A stretch of 64,000 nt of DNA from Achromobacter xylosoxidans (GTDB lineage: Bacteria > Pseudomonadota > Gammaproteobacteria > Burkholderiales > Burkholderiaceae_B), in assembly GCF_002192695.1 (NCBI RefSeq), contig NZ_MTLG01000058.1, forward strand, positions 62,001-126,000, read 5' to 3'. Both the position numbers and the translations under genes were made by a program. The notes beneath the pieces are model-generated. The model had not been told where the DNA came from and did not search any database. It saw nothing but the letters and a program-made list of their open reading frames with translations. This document shows positions 9,396-19,661 of this stretch, one piece after another (the first letter of the stretch is position 1; every line of letters starts with the position of its first letter).

Positions 9396-10462
9396 GGCGG
9401 CTCGCGCGTGCCATGACTGTTCGGTCGCGGGCTCCCGCGGCGCGGTTGTCTCAGCTCGGATTCTCTTTGCCGGGCCTGGTGGTGGCGCTGGCCTTGAGCG
9501 CCATGGCGGCCATCTGGGCGTCCGGCCAGGCGGTGCAGCGGATCGAGGACGCTGCAGCCCGCGCCGCCGGCGTATGGTTGACGCAGATCCGCCTGGCGGT
9601 GGTCGAGGTGCTGGGCCGGCATGCCGCAGTCCTTGCCAAGGGGGACGCGCCTCGCAGCGAAAAGGGAGACCCGCTGTTCGCGGATCCGCTCGCGCCCACC
9701 ATCGGCGAATTGCGTGGCATGGGACTGCTGCCCGCCGATTTTCCCGAGCGTTCCGCCATGGGTTTCGCCGCGCAAATCAGGATCGTCAGGTCGCAGGCAT
9801 GTCCCGGCGAACGTTGCCGGGTGGACGGGCTGGTCTATAGCGCCACGCCGTTGACTAAAACAGGGACGCAATCACCGGATCTGACCGGCATCGCCGCCGC
9901 GATCGAGGCCGCCGGTGGATATGGCGGGGCGGTGTGGCCGGCGTCGCCGGGCCTGGTGCGCGGCGCGGCCTTCAGTTTCGCCAATCCCCTGGCGTCCGGT
10001 GGGCCGGCCTATGCGCCCGGTACGGTCGCCCTGTGGGCGGGAGCCGGGGCCGGGGGGCTGGATCCGGATCGCTACGTCAAGATCCGCGATACGCGCGATC
10101 CGCAGCTGCAGGGGGATCTGAGCGTTGCATCCTCGGCTCAGGTGGGTGCCTACTTCAAGGTCGGCGCGCGCGCCAGCGCGGGGCAGCAGTGCGGCGTTTC
10201 GAACGGCACCGTGGCCACCTCGGAACAGGGGGAACTGCTGACATGCCAGTCCCAGGTGTGGGCGCCGGCAAGCGGCGGTTTCGGCGGGGCATACAGCTTC
10301 AACCACCCGCTGGGTTGCTACCATTACAGCGGCACCTCCACTGCGAATCCCCGGACCGGCGCCTGCTCGTGTCCTGCCGGCTACCAGGCCGTGATTGTTT
10401 CCGCCGGCGGCAAATGGACCGAGACGGAAGGCTGGACCACAGGCTACGTCTGCGTGCGCTGA
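9392..10462 (+). CDS. pilV: Minor pilin / tip adhesin PilV
   Basis: A 356-residue prepilin-like protein matching PilV of R64-type pili, the tip adhesin that decides recipient or surface recognition. The leader ends SQLG, mature FSLPGLVVALALSAMAAIWA; position +5 is Gly, not the usual Glu. The central part is Gly/Ala-rich (YAPGTVALWAGAGAG). The C-terminal 90 residues hold several cysteines (QQCGVSNGT, LLTCQSQVW, GCYHYSG, CSCPAGYQAV, YVCVR), the pattern of PilV binding tails. In R64 this tail is swapped by a DNA shufflon; here a single tail is followed within 81 bases by alaS, so there is no shufflon or Rci recombinase. Start overlaps pilS as ATGA. Confidence 0.85.
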   Translation: MRRLARAMTVRSRAPAARLSQLGFSLPGLVVALALSAMAAIWASGQAVQRIEDAAARAAGVWLTQIRLAVVEVLGRHAAVLAKGDAPRSEKGDPLFADPLAPTIGELRGMGLLPADFPERSAMGFAAQIRIVRSQACPGERCRVDGLVYSATPLTKTGTQSPDLTGIAAAIEAAGGYGGAVWPASPGLVRGAAFSFANPLASGGPAYAPGTVALWAGAGAGGLDPDRYVKIRDTRDPQLQGDLSVASSAQVGAYFKVGARASAGQQCGVSNGTVATSEQGELLTCQSQVWAPASGGFGGAYSFNHPLGCYHYSGTSTANPRTGACSCPAGYQAVIVSAGGKWTETEGWTTGYVCVR

Positions 10463-10505
10463 AGCCGCCGCGAAGCCTCTTTTCCTGGGATGCCCGCCAA
10501 CCCTC

Positions 10506-10511
10506 TATAAT
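10506..10511 (+). promoter_or_regulatory. Candidate -10 box for alaS
   Basis: A perfect TATAAT lies 33 bases before the alaS start, in the only AT-rich stretch of the pilV-alaS gap. No good -35 hexamer is seen at 16-18 bases (TTTCCT at 10481 would give 19). No terminator is visible between pilV and this site. Confidence 0.6.
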
Positions 10512-10543
10512 CAAAAATTCGCCTAAATTCTGCTTCGCCCACG

Positions 10544-13168
10544 ATGAAATCCTCCGAGATTCGCCAGCAGTTTCTGCAATTCTTCAAGTCCAAGGGACAC
10601 ACCATTGTTCCCTCGTCGTCGCTCGTCCCGGGCAACGACCCGACCTTGCTCTTCACCAATTCGGGCATGGTCCAGTTCAAGGACGTCTTTACGGGCAAGG
10701 AATCGCGGTCCTATACGCGTGCCACGTCGTCCCAGCGCAGCGTGCGCGCCGGCGGCAAGCACAATGACCTCGAGAACGTGGGCTATACCGCCCGCCACCA
10801 TACGTTCTTCGAAATGCTGGGCAATTTCAGCTTCGGCGACTACTTCAAGCGCGACGCCATCCAGTACGCCTGGGAGCTGCTGACCCAGGTCTACAAGCTG
10901 CCCGCCGAGAAGCTCTGGGTCACGGTCTACCAGGAAGACGACGAAGCCTACGACATCTGGGCCAAGGAAGTCGGGGTGCCGACCGAGCGCATCATCCGCA
11001 TCGGCGACAACAAGGGCGCGCGCTACGCCTCGGACAACTTCTGGCAGATGGCGGACACCGGTCCTTGCGGCCCGTGCTCGGAAATCTTCTATGACCACGG
11101 TCCCGAGATCTGGGGCGGCCCCCCGGGATCGCCCGAGGAAGACGGCGACCGCTACATCGAGATCTGGAACCTGGTGTTCATGCAGTTCGAACGCGATGCG
11201 GCCGGCAACATGCCGCGCCTGCCGCGTCCCTGTGTCGATACCGGCATGGGCCTGGAACGCATCGCAGCCGTGCTGCAAGACGTGCATTCCAACTACGAAA
11301 TCGACCTGTTCCAGCACCTGATCGCCGCCGCCGCGCGCGAAACTGGCATCAAGAACCTGGAAGACAACTCGCTGAAGGTCATTGCCGACCACATCCGCGC
11401 CTGCTCGTTCCTGATCGTCGACGGCGTGATTCCCAGCAACGAAGGCCGCGGCTACGTGCTGCGCCGCATCGTCCGCCGCGCGCTGCGCCACGGCTACAAG
11501 CTGGGCCAGACCAAGCCGTTCTTCCACCGCCTGGTGCCGGACCTGGTCGCCGAAATGGGCGAGGCCTATCCGGAATTGGCCGCCACTGCCGACCGCGTCG
11601 CCCAGGTGCTCAAGCAGGAAGAAGAGCGCTTTGGCGAAACGCTGGAACACGGCATGCGCATCCTCGACTCCGCCCTGGCCAATGTGCCCAAGGGCGGCCA
11701 ACTGGATGGCACGACCCTGTTCACGCTGTACGACACCTACGGGTTCCCGGTGGACCTGACGGCCGACATCTGCCGCGAACGTGAAGTGGACGTGGACATG
11801 GCAGGCTTCGAGGTCGCCATGGAACGCCAGCGCGACCAGGCACGCGCCGCCGGCAAGTTCAAGATGGCCGAAGGCCTGAGCTATGAAGGCGCGGACACGC
11901 GCTTCGAAGGCTACGAAAAGCTGGAGCTGGCTGGCGTCAAGGTCACGGCCCTGTACGTGGACGGCACGCAGGTCCAGCAGGTCAAGGCAGGCCAGAGCGC
12001 GGTCGTGGTGCTGGACGCCACCCCGTTCTACGCCGAGTCGGGCGGCCAGGTCGGCGATACCGGCCTGCTGGAAGCCGACGGCGTGCGTTTCGCCGTGGCC
12101 GACACCCTGAAGATCCAGGCCGGCGTCTTCGGCCACCACGGCGAGCTGGAGTCCGGCACGCTGTCCGTGGGTGACACGCTGCTGGCGCGCGTGGACGCGG
12201 TCCGCCGCGCCCGCACGGTGCGCAACCACTCGGCTACCCACCTGATGCACAAGGCGCTGCGCCAGGTGCTGGGCGCGCACGTGCAGCAGCGCGGCTCGCT
12301 GGTGGATCCCGACAAGACCCGCTTCGACTTCGCCCAGGATGCGCCGCTGACGGCAGAGCAGATCGCTCGCGTCGAAGCCATCGTCAACGCCGAGATCCTG
12401 GCCAACCAGCCCACCGTGGCGCAGGTCATGGGCTATGACGACGCCGTCAAGGGCGGCGCCATGGCGCTGTTCGGCGAAAAATACGGCGATACCGTCCGTG
12501 TGCTCGACATCGGTTTCTCGCGCGAACTCTGCGGCGGCACGCACGTCAGCCGCACGGGCGATATCGGCCTGTTCAAGATCGTGTCCGAAGGCGGCGTGGC
12601 CGCGGGCGTGCGCCGCGTCGAAGCCATCACCGGCGACAACGCGCTGGTCTGGGTGCAGAACCAGAACGCCTTGCTGACCCAGGTTGCGGGCATGCTGCGC
12701 AGCACGCCGGCGGACCTGCCGGCGCGCATCGCGCAGGTGCAGGAACAGGTCAAGAGCCTCGAGAAGGATCTGGAACAATCGCGCAACAAGCTTGCCGCCA
12801 GCGCCGGCAATGACCTGGCGACCAGCGCCGCGGTTGAGGTCAAGGGCATCAAGGTCCTGGCCGCCAGCATCGGCGACGTGGATCCCAAGGCCTTGCGTGG
12901 CATGGTCGACAACCTGAAGGACCGCCTCAAGCCCGCAGTCGTGCTGCTGGCCACGGGTTCGGCCGACGGCAAGATCAGCGTGGTGGGCGGCGTCACCGCC
13001 GACCTGACCAGCCGCGTCAAGGCGGGCGACCTCGTCGGCTTCGTCGCGGCCCAGGTGGGCGGCAAGGGCGGCGGCCGTCCTGACATGGCCATGGGCGGCG
13101 GCACCGACCTGGCAGCCTTGCCCGCGGCGATCGCCAGCGTGCAGAAATGGGTGGATGAGCGTCTGTGA
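10544..13168 (+). CDS. alaS: Alanyl-tRNA synthetase
   Basis: A complete 874-residue class II synthetase that charges tRNA-Ala in the cytoplasm. The N-terminal [19 protein letters not shown] block and the catalytic core motifs are intact. The editing domain carries HSATH (about residues 561-565) and the CGGTH zinc/editing motif (about 663-667), matching the positions in E. coli AlaRS. The C-terminal coiled coil ([19 protein letters not shown]) and the Gly-rich C-Ala domain ending [11 protein letters not shown] are present. A TATAAT box lies just upstream. The next gene starts within its stop codon. Confidence 0.98.
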   Translation: MKSSEIRQQFLQFFKSKGHTIVPSSSLVPGNDPTLLFTNSGMVQFKDVFTGKESRSYTRATSSQRSVRAGGKHNDLENVGYTARHHTFFEMLGNFSFGDYFKRDAIQYAWELLTQVYKLPAEKLWVTVYQEDDEAYDIWAKEVGVPTERIIRIGDNKGARYASDNFWQMADTGPCGPCSEIFYDHGPEIWGGPPGSPEEDGDRYIEIWNLVFMQFERDAAGNMPRLPRPCVDTGMGLERIAAVLQDVHSNYEIDLFQHLIAAAARETGIKNLEDNSLKVIADHIRACSFLIVDGVIPSNEGRGYVLRRIVRRALRHGYKLGQTKPFFHRLVPDLVAEMGEAYPELAATADRVAQVLKQEEERFGETLEHGMRILDSALANVPKGGQLDGTTLFTLYDTYGFPVDLTADICREREVDVDMAGFEVAMERQRDQARAAGKFKMAEGLSYEGADTRFEGYEKLELAGVKVTALYVDGTQVQQVKAGQSAVVVLDATPFYAESGGQVGDTGLLEADGVRFAVADTLKIQAGVFGHHGELESGTLSVGDTLLARVDAVRRARTVRNHSATHLMHKALRQVLGAHVQQRGSLVDPDKTRFDFAQDAPLTAEQIARVEAIVNAEILANQPTVAQVMGYDDAVKGGAMALFGEKYGDTVRVLDIGFSRELCGGTHVSRTGDIGLFKIVSEGGVAAGVRRVEAITGDNALVWVQNQNALLTQVAGMLRSTPADLPARIAQVQEQVKSLEKDLEQSRNKLAASAGNDLATSAAVEVKGIKVLAASIGDVDPKALRGMVDNLKDRLKPAVVLLATGSADGKISVVGGVTADLTSRVKAGDLVGFVAAQVGGKGGGRPDMAMGGGTDLAALPAAIASVQKWVDERL

Positions 13169-13437
13169 TGAGCGGGGCGGATACCGGTCTTGATGGCGGC
13201 GCGCAGGCGCCGTCCTTCGAGCAGGAAGTCGATGCCAGCGGCCTGACCTGCCCCTTGCCTATCCTGCGCGCCAAGAAGGCGTTGGCGCAGATGGCCAGCG
13301 GTGAAGTGCTGCGCGTCATCACCACGGACCGCAACGCGATCCGTGACTTCCAGGCGTTCGCCCGCCAGACCGGCAATGTGCTGGTGGCGCAACAAGAGGT
13401 CGATGGCCGCGGGGTGCATTTCCTGCGGCGGCGCTGA
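13168..13437 (+). CDS. TusA/SirA-family sulfur carrier protein
   Basis: An 89-residue protein with the family signature DASGLTCPLPILRAKKAL, including the Cys-Pro-x-Pro motif whose cysteine carries persulfide sulfur. TusA proteins relay sulfur for tRNA thiolation or other sulfur-transfer steps in the cytoplasm. The ATG overlaps the last base of the alaS stop; a GTG three bases upstream (13165) is the alternative start. Co-transcription with alaS is likely from the overlap. Whether it is the true TusA of tRNA 2-thiouridine synthesis or a paralogue cannot be told here. Confidence 0.85.
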   Translation: MSGADTGLDGGAQAPSFEQEVDASGLTCPLPILRAKKALAQMASGEVLRVITTDRNAIRDFQAFARQTGNVLVAQQEVDGRGVHFLRRR

Positions 13438-13466
13438 GCGGCTTGCGAGCCTTCCGCGCCACGTAA

Positions 13467-13492
13467 AAGGGCCCGCCGCGAGGCGGGCCCTT
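13467..13492. terminator. Bidirectional hairpin between convergent genes
   Basis: An 11-bp perfect GC-rich stem (13467-13477 with 13482-13492) with a GCGA loop. On the minus strand it is followed by TTTT, so it terminates the exported protein gene at 13515-14096; it may also stop alaS-tusA transcripts. Confidence 0.8.
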
Positions 13493-13514
13493 ATGCATGG
13501 GGACGAACCTCAGT

Positions 13515-14096
13515 CTATTTGCGGATGGCGGCGGCGACTGCCCGGGTGATGGTGAAGTCCACCAGATCGCCTTCCTTCAGCTGCTGCAGGCGTGCCTGCA
13601 GGGCGGGATCCTGGACCTGGATGGTGCGCATGCCGCCCTGCGGTCCCTTCAGCGTCACCAGATTGGCGCTCTTGTTGATGTGCCAGATTTCGGCGGTGAT
13701 GGTGGTCTGGCGGCCGGCTGCGCCGCCGGGCATGGCTCCCTTGGCGCTGCGGGTGGCCGCGGTTTCGGTCTTCACTTCCGGAATGCCGGATCCGGCGGGG
13801 CGCACGTCCACCGCCACCGACTCGTAGTAGTCGAGCGTCAGCGTGTCGCCCGGCTTGATCTGCTGGAAGTTGCGGATATCGGGGCCAGCTTGGATGTCCA
13901 CGCTATTGCCGTTTTCGCCCTGCAGCGTGATGGTCCGGGTGGCGGGATCCACCGCGGTAACCTTGCCGGAGGCGGTCGTCAGGGCGGCGCCCACGACGCG
14001 GGCCGAGGCGGCAAGCGGCATGGCCAGGGTACCCGCCAGCAAGCCCGCCAGGGCCAGGCGCGCAACAGGGGTGAAGACTGATTTCTGGTTCTTCAT
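13515..14096 (-). CDS. Exported protein with two tandem beta-barrel-like repeats, function unknown
   Basis: A 193-residue protein, not recognised as a named family. Signal peptide at residues about 8-31 (ALAGLLAGTLAMPLAASA). The mature part shows two related halves: GKVTAVDPATRTITLQGENG ... IKPGDTLTLDYYESVAVDV (about 43-97) and AEIWHINKSANLVTLKGPQG ... LKEGDLVDFTITRAVAAAI (about 135-192). Each has a short strand, a T(I/V)TL strand, and a KPGD/KEGD turn before a final strand, like small OB-type or copper/nickel-binding barrel folds, but no metal ligands stand out. GGAGGG ribosome binding site ahead of the ATG. Lone gene, convergent with alaS-tusA. Confidence 0.75.
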   Translation of the reverse strand: MKNQKSVFTPVARLALAGLLAGTLAMPLAASARVVGAALTTASGKVTAVDPATRTITLQGENGNSVDIQAGPDIRNFQQIKPGDTLTLDYYESVAVDVRPAGSGIPEVKTETAATRSAKGAMPGGAAGRQTTITAEIWHINKSANLVTLKGPQGGMRTIQVQDPALQARLQQLKEGDLVDFTITRAVAAAIRK

Positions 14097-14460
14097 GGTG
14101 GTGCACCCTCCGGTTAGAGGAAGTTGGGGGAAAACCGTTGGAACAAGCAGAGTCGCGCGGCGGTCGGGCCGCCGTCAGGGGGATGGCTTGAAGCAGGTGC
14201 GGTGGCGGCGCCGTGGGCAGGCCGCAGGGAGGATCGAAGCGCGGGGTCTTGCGTAGGTCGACATAAAACCGATCTCCTCAATCGGGTTATTTCTTCACAC
14301 GCACTGAGTTCTTACGCACTAAGACAGGCACGAGAGGGGCAGGGCGGCTACACTTCGAACTGCGGCGCGGGCCCCGGCCCGTATTTGGTGTTTGTAGAAT
14401 ACCCGGATGTGGTGTTTTAGGATACAAATCACGCCGTTACGCACAATTCAGCACAGCCAT

Positions 14461-14490
14461 TTGCCAGCAGGCTCGTTTAAGTGCTAGAAT
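14461..14490 (+). promoter_or_regulatory. Candidate promoter of the rpsP-rimM-trmD operon
   Basis: TTGCCA (14461-14466) and TAGAAT (14485-14490) with an 18-base spacer, 35 bases before rpsP. The 430-base interval 14097-14525 otherwise holds only a GC-rich stretch and an AT-richer stretch around 14270-14310; no gene is supported in it. Confidence 0.65.
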
Positions 14491-14525
14491 TTCCCGTTTT
14501 TCACAACTAATTCAAGGGATTACCT

Positions 14526-14786
14526 ATGGTGGTGATTCGCCTGGCCCGCGGTGGGTCCAAGAAGCGTCCGTTTTACAACCTGGTGGCCACCGATTCGCGT
14601 AACCGTCGCGACGGCCGTTTCATCGAGCGCGTGGGTTTCTACAACCCCGTAGCCAGCGAAGGCACGGAAAACCTGCGCATTGCGCTGGACCGCGTGCAAC
14701 ACTGGACCGGCAACGGCGCCCAACTGTCGCCTGCTGTCGAACGTCTGGTCAAAGAGTACTCGGCCAAGGTTTCCGCCGCGGCTTAA
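14526..14786 (+). CDS. rpsP: 30S ribosomal protein S16
   Basis: An 86-residue full-length bS16, starting [20 protein letters not shown] with [17 protein letters not shown], the conserved core that binds 16S rRNA in the body of the 30S subunit. Start supported by AAGGGA eight bases upstream. It heads the classic rpsP-rimM-trmD operon. Confidence 0.98.
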   Translation: MVVIRLARGGSKKRPFYNLVATDSRNRRDGRFIERVGFYNPVASEGTENLRIALDRVQHWTGNGAQLSPAVERLVKEYSAKVSAAA

Positions 14787-14865
14787 TTGCCCGCGTCGCA
14801 TACCTGGCTCTGCGCTTTAACAGCTGCCATTCATAGCTGCTTCATAGTTACCAAGAGCACGATAC

Positions 14866-15483
14866 ATGCCTGATGCCGCAACCTCCAACGCGGCGCCGAC
14901 GGATTTGATCGAGCTGGGCCGCATCAGTGCAGCCTACGGTGTGAAAGGCTGGGTCAAGGTGCAGCCACATTCGGCCAATGCCGAAGTGCTGCTCTCAGCA
15001 TCTCAATGGTGGTTGACTCGCCCTGTGCCTGAATTGGCGCGGGGCGTTGTCGCGTCTGCGCCTGTCGCATACAAGGTCGTGCAAGCCCGTTCGCAAGGGG
15101 CCACCGTGGTGGCCCAGCTGGCGGGCATTGCGGATCGCGATCAGGCCGAAGCCCTGCGCGGTTGTTCCGTGCAGGCGCCGCGGGGATCCTTCCCCGCGCC
15201 CGAGGAAGACGAATACTACTGGGTCGATCTCATTGGTTGCGCGCTGTATACCAGTGCCAACGGTGAGCCCGCGCTGCTGGGCGTGGTCGACGAGGTCCTC
15301 GACAACGGCGCCCATGCCGTGCTGAGGGTCTTGTGCCAAAAGGCTGGGGCTGAAGGCCCCGAGCCCGTCCTGAACGCCAAGGGCCGGCCCACCGAAATGC
15401 TTGTTCCGTTCGTGCGCGCGCACATACACGCCGTCGATCTGTCAGCTCGCCGCATAGACAGCGACTGGCCGGCGGATATTTGA
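14866..15483 (+). CDS. rimM: 16S rRNA processing protein RimM
   Basis: A 205-residue 30S maturation factor that binds S19 and the 16S 3' major domain. N-terminal RimM barrel with [19 protein letters not shown] (residues 15-33), then the PRC barrel with [17 protein letters not shown] (about 110-126) and the C-terminal [15 protein letters not shown]. Slightly longer than E. coli RimM because of inserts in both barrels. One-base overlap with trmD indicates coupling. Confidence 0.96.
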   Translation: MPDAATSNAAPTDLIELGRISAAYGVKGWVKVQPHSANAEVLLSASQWWLTRPVPELARGVVASAPVAYKVVQARSQGATVVAQLAGIADRDQAEALRGCSVQAPRGSFPAPEEDEYYWVDLIGCALYTSANGEPALLGVVDEVLDNGAHAVLRVLCQKAGAEGPEPVLNAKGRPTEMLVPFVRAHIHAVDLSARRIDSDWPADI

Positions 15484-16307
15484 TGCGTATAGACGTCGTT
15501 ACGCTCTTTCCCGAAATGTTCGGGGTGGTGCGGGACCTGGGTGTCACCGGCCGGGCGCATGCCCAGGGCCGGTGGTCCCTGCATGCCTGGAATCCCCGCG
15601 ATTTCACGCACGATGTGCACCGTACCGTGGACGATCGCCCCTACGGCGGCGGCCCCGGCATGGTGATGATGGCGGGTCCTCTGGAAGCCGCCGTCAATGC
15701 CGCCCAGGAAGCGCGCGCCGCGCTGGGCCTGGGCCGCGCCCCTGTCGCGCTGCTGGCTCCGGTCGGCCGGCGCTACGATCAGGCGGGCGCCGAATCCCTG
15801 GCTGCAAGCGAGGGTCTGATCCTCATTTGCGGTCGCTACGAGGGCGTGGACCAGCGCTTCATTGCGCGCTGCGTCACGCAGGAAATATCGCTGGGCGACT
15901 TCGTGTTGTCGGGCGGAGAGATCGCCGCGCTTGCCGTTATCGACGCCGCCGTGCGGCTGCTGCCCGGCGTGCTCAACGATGGCGAGTCCGCGCTGCAGGA
16001 CTCATTCAACGACGCGTTGTCAGGTCTGCTGGACAGTCCGCATTACACGCGGCCTGAAGTCTACGAAGGCGAGTCCGTGCCAGTGCCCCTGCTTAGCGGG
16101 CATCACGCGAACATTACCCGCTGGCGGCGTGAGCGTTCGCTCGAGCTGACTGTTGCCCGGCGTCCCGAGCTGATCGAGGCTGCCCGCGCAAAAGGGATGC
16201 TGACCCTGGCCGATGAGCGCTACCTGGCCGAGCTGGCGGGTACTCCTCTGCCCGAGCCGGCCAAGCGGCGCCGGCCCTCCCGGCCCAAGCCGCCCAAGGC
16301 TTCCTGA
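15483..16307 (+). CDS. trmD: tRNA (guanine-37-N1)-methyltransferase
   Basis: A 274-residue SPOUT methyltransferase that makes m1G37 in tRNAs reading CNN and preventing +1 slippage. [15 protein letters not shown] at the N-terminus, the [11 protein letters not shown] loop, and the trefoil-knot SAM site [14 protein letters not shown] ... [12 protein letters not shown] are intact. The C-terminus has an extra basic tail ([15 protein letters not shown]). The ATG at 15483 overlaps the rimM stop; a TTG at 15480 is less likely. The usual fourth gene of this operon, rplS, does not follow. Confidence 0.97.
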   Translation: MRIDVVTLFPEMFGVVRDLGVTGRAHAQGRWSLHAWNPRDFTHDVHRTVDDRPYGGGPGMVMMAGPLEAAVNAAQEARAALGLGRAPVALLAPVGRRYDQAGAESLAASEGLILICGRYEGVDQRFIARCVTQEISLGDFVLSGGEIAALAVIDAAVRLLPGVLNDGESALQDSFNDALSGLLDSPHYTRPEVYEGESVPVPLLSGHHANITRWRRERSLELTVARRPELIEAARAKGMLTLADERYLAELAGTPLPEPAKRRRPSRPKPPKAS

Positions 16308-16370
16308 GGCGTCTTTGCCCGCGTGTTCGGCGGCGATCCTTGCGCCGTGCGTGTCTTGCCGCGACAGGCA

Positions 16371-16406
16371 AACAAAAACCCCGGAACAGAGTCCGGGGTT
16401 TTTGTT
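16371..16406. terminator. Bidirectional terminator between trmD and valS
   Basis: A perfect 15-bp stem (16371-16385 with 16392-16406) whose outer arms are A-rich on the left and T-rich on the right, so it serves both convergent transcripts. Confidence 0.92.
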
Positions 16407-16425
16407 TTCAGCTCAGCGACCGGGT

Positions 16426-19320
16426 TCAGTTGCCCAGCTTGGCGCGCTGTTCACGCACCTTTTCCAGCGTTTCGCCGAATTGCGCCATGCGCGCCTTTTC
16501 CTGTTCGACCACGGCGGCCGGTGCGCGCTCGACGAAGCTGGCGTTCGACAGCTTGCCGTTGGCCTTGGCGATCTCGCCTTCCAGGCGCGCGATTTCCTTG
16601 TCCAGGCGCACGCGTTCCGCCGCCACGTCGATTTCGACGTGCAGCATCAGGCGGCTTGCGCCCACGACCTGGACCGGCGCGCCGGCGTCGGGCAGGGCGT
16701 CGAGCACGTCGACCTGGCTCAGCTTGGCCAGGGCGGCCAGGTACGGCGCGTTGCGGGTCAGGGTGGGCGCATCGCCCTGGGCGCACAACGGCACCTTCTG
16801 GGCGGGCGACAGGTTCATCTCGCCGCGCAGCGCGCGCACGGCTTCGACCTGGGCCTTCAGTTCGGCGACGTCGGCTTCGGCCGCGGTGTCGACCGCGGCG
16901 GGGTTGGCCTGCGGGTAGGGCTGGACGCTGACGCTGTCAGCGACGCCTTCCTTGCGCTTGCCGGCCACCAGCGACACCTTTTGCCACAGCTCTTCCGTGA
17001 TGAACGGAATGATCGGGTGCGCCAGGCGCAGCACGCCTTCCAGCACGCGGATCAGCGTACGGCGCGTGCCCAGCTGCTGGGCCGGCGTGCCGGTCTGGAT
17101 CTGGACCTTGGCCAGTTCCAGGTACCAGTCGCAGTACTCGTCCCACACATAGCGGTAGAGCGAATTGGCGATATTGTCGAAGCGGTAATCGGCAAAGCCG
17201 CGCGCCACGTCGGCCTCCAGCGCCTGCAGCTGGCTGACGATCCAGCGGTCCACGAAGGACGTTTCGCCGGCTTCCGGGCCGGTCAGGTCGTGGCCTTCGG
17301 TGTTCATCAGCACGAAGCGCGTGGCGTTCCACAGCTTGTTGCAGAAGTTGCGGTAGCCCTCGCAGCGCTTCAGGTCGAAGTTGATGTTGCGGCCCAGCGT
17401 GGCGTAGGCGGCCATGGTGAAGCGCAGCGCGTCGGTGCCGAAGGCCGGGATGCCGTCCGGGTACTGGCGGCGCGTGGCCTTTTCGATGGCGCCGGCCTGT
17501 TTGGGATTCATCAGGCCGTAGGTGCGCTTGGCCACCAGTCCGTCCAGGTCGACGCCGTCGATCAGGTCGACCGGATCCAGCGTGTTGCCCTTGGACTTGC
17601 TCATCTTCTGGCCGTCCGCGTCGCGGATCAGGCCGTGCACGTAGACGTGCTTGAACGGGATCTGGCCGGTCATGTGGGTGGTCAGCATCACCATGCGGGC
17701 GACCCAGAAGAAAATGATGTCAAAGCCCGTGACCAGCACGCTGGACGGCAGGTAGCGCTGCAGGTCCGGCGTGTTTTCGGGCCAGCCCAGCGTGGTGAAG
17801 GGCACCAGGCCCGACGAGAACCAGGTGTCCAGCACGTCCGGGTCGCGCTTGAGTTCGCCGGTGACGCCGGCCGCGCGGGCCTGGGCCGTGGCTTCGGCTT
17901 CGTCGTGCGCCACGAAGATCTGGCCGTCTTCCGAGTGCCAGGCCGGGATCTGGTGGCCCCACCAGAGCTGGCGCGAAATGCACCAGTCCTGGATGTTGTT
18001 GAGCCACTGGTTGTAGATGGTGGTCCAGTTGTCCGGGTAGAACTGGATGCGGCCGTCGGCCACCACTTCCAGGGCGACCTCGGTAATGCTCTTGCCCGGG
18101 TTCAGCGTGCCTTCCGGTGCGGGCTTGCTCATGGCCACGAACCACTGGTCCGTCAGCATCGGCTCCAGCACGACGCCGGTGCGGTCGCCCTTGGGCTGCA
18201 TCATCTTGTGCGGCTCGACCTTGACCAGGTAGCCTTCGGCCTCCAGCTGCGCCACCACGGCCTTGCGGGCCTGGTAGCGTTCCATGCCCTGGAACTGCTT
18301 GGGGCCGTTCTCGTTGATGTGGGCGTCCAGCGTGAAGATCACGATCAGGGGCAGATCGTGGCGCATCGCGCAGGCATAGTCGTTGAAGTCGTGGGCGCCG
18401 GTGATCTTCACGCAGCCCGTGCCGAATTCCGGGTCGACGAAATCATCCGCGATGATGGGGATGTTGCGGTCGCACAGCGGCAGCTCGACTTCCTTGCCGA
18501 CCAGGTGCTTGTAGCGCGGGTCCTCGGGGTGCACGCACAGCGCGCCGTCGGCCAGCATGGTTTCCGGGCGGGTGGTGGCGATGGTCAGGCCGCGCAGCGT
18601 GACTGTCTGGCCGTCCTTGTCGACGATGGTTTGCGGGCCGTCGACGAAGGGGTAGAGGATGTGCCACATGTGGCCGTCGGTTTCCTCGGACTGGACTTCC
18701 AGGTCGGACACGGCCGTCAGCAGCTTCGGATCCCAGTTGACCAGGCGCTTGCCGCGGTAGATCAGTCCCTGTTTATGCAGGCGCACGAAGGTTTCCACCA
18801 CGCCGCGCGACATGCGCTCGTCCATGGTGAAATACTCGCGCGGCCAGTCGGCCGAGGCGCCCAGGCGGCGGACCTGGCCGGTAATGGCATTGCCGGACTT
18901 TTCCTTCCATTCCCACACCTTTTCCACGAATTTTTCGCGGCCCAGGTCGTGGCGGGAAACCTTCTCGGCGTCCAGTTGTCTTTCAACCACGATCTGCGTG
19001 GCGATGCCGGCGTGGTCGGTGCCCGGAATGAATACGGTGTCGTCGCCCAGCATCCGGTGGTAGCGCACCAGGCCATCCATGATGGTCTGGTTGAAGGCGT
19101 GGCCCATGTGCAGGGTGCCCGTCACGTTGGGCGGCGGGAACTGGATGACGTAGGGCTGGCTTTCGGTCCCCGTTTTTACGTGCTGGCCCGCCTGGAAGTA
19201 CCCGCGCTTGTCCCACTCGGCGTACCAGCGGGATTCCAGTTCGGAGGGTTCGAAGCTCTTGGAGAGTTCCTGGGTGTCGCTCGCGGCATTCGCGGCGTTC
19301 GGGGGAGCAGCTTGAGTCAT
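16426..19320 (-). CDS. valS: Valyl-tRNA synthetase
   Basis: A 964-residue class I synthetase charging tRNA-Val. The HIGH-type motif is [13 protein letters not shown] (residues 62-74) and the KMSKS loop is KMSKSKGN (starting residue 572). The CP1 editing domain and C-terminal coiled coil (about 895-960, [20 protein letters not shown]) are present, the latter needed for tRNA binding. The start is placed at the ATG that gives [12 protein letters not shown]; an in-frame upstream extension lacks conservation. Convergent with trmD and divergent from ndk. Confidence 0.97.
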   Translation of the reverse strand: MTQAAPPNAANAASDTQELSKSFEPSELESRWYAEWDKRGYFQAGQHVKTGTESQPYVIQFPPPNVTGTLHMGHAFNQTIMDGLVRYHRMLGDDTVFIPGTDHAGIATQIVVERQLDAEKVSRHDLGREKFVEKVWEWKEKSGNAITGQVRRLGASADWPREYFTMDERMSRGVVETFVRLHKQGLIYRGKRLVNWDPKLLTAVSDLEVQSEETDGHMWHILYPFVDGPQTIVDKDGQTVTLRGLTIATTRPETMLADGALCVHPEDPRYKHLVGKEVELPLCDRNIPIIADDFVDPEFGTGCVKITGAHDFNDYACAMRHDLPLIVIFTLDAHINENGPKQFQGMERYQARKAVVAQLEAEGYLVKVEPHKMMQPKGDRTGVVLEPMLTDQWFVAMSKPAPEGTLNPGKSITEVALEVVADGRIQFYPDNWTTIYNQWLNNIQDWCISRQLWWGHQIPAWHSEDGQIFVAHDEAEATAQARAAGVTGELKRDPDVLDTWFSSGLVPFTTLGWPENTPDLQRYLPSSVLVTGFDIIFFWVARMVMLTTHMTGQIPFKHVYVHGLIRDADGQKMSKSKGNTLDPVDLIDGVDLDGLVAKRTYGLMNPKQAGAIEKATRRQYPDGIPAFGTDALRFTMAAYATLGRNINFDLKRCEGYRNFCNKLWNATRFVLMNTEGHDLTGPEAGETSFVDRWIVSQLQALEADVARGFADYRFDNIANSLYRYVWDEYCDWYLELAKVQIQTGTPAQQLGTRRTLIRVLEGVLRLAHPIIPFITEELWQKVSLVAGKRKEGVADSVSVQPYPQANPAAVDTAAEADVAELKAQVEAVRALRGEMNLSPAQKVPLCAQGDAPTLTRNAPYLAALAKLSQVDVLDALPDAGAPVQVVGASRLMLHVEIDVAAERVRLDKEIARLEGEIAKANGKLSNASFVERAPAAVVEQEKARMAQFGETLEKVREQRAKLGN

Positions 19321-19661
19321 TGCAGGGTTCCGGCAAACAGGGGCGCCCGGGCTAGGGACGCGGGGCGGCAAACCGCACATTTTAAGATGTATTGCGGTCT
19401 TCTCAGCGTGTTAGAATACCGGGTTACTGTAAACCTTTTAGAAGTCCCTGAATTCATTGAGGATTCCGGGTGAGTCCGACAGGTAGGCAGTGTCGAATCC
19501 CTGCCTTGGTCCAGTGGTTCGGGACGGCCCGAAACATGCATTCGTTTCGGACCGCCCGTGCGCCAACAGCGCGATGACGCTTCAAGGGTGATACCGACAA
19601 GCGCAGAGCCACGCCAGGCAATTCATCAGAAACCAGTCAGAAATCAGTTTTCGGAGTTCTT
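19321..19661 (+). other. Divergent valS/ndk intergenic region with a leader hairpin
   Basis: A 341-base gap between divergent valS and ndk. The part nearest valS is GC-rich; 19381-19460 is AT-richer and probably holds both promoters, but no pair of hexamers with good spacing stands out. A hairpin with an imperfect 15-16-bp stem (19520-19535 with 19544-19558) lies in the likely ndk leader and has no T tract, so it is not an ordinary terminator. No gene seen. Confidence 0.45.

Noticed and set aside
16213-19473. Plus-strand open frame of more than 1000 codons opposite valS
   Set aside because: It lies wholly antisense to an intact, strongly conserved synthetase gene; long antisense frames arise in GC-rich codon usage. 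No family features or ribosome binding site.
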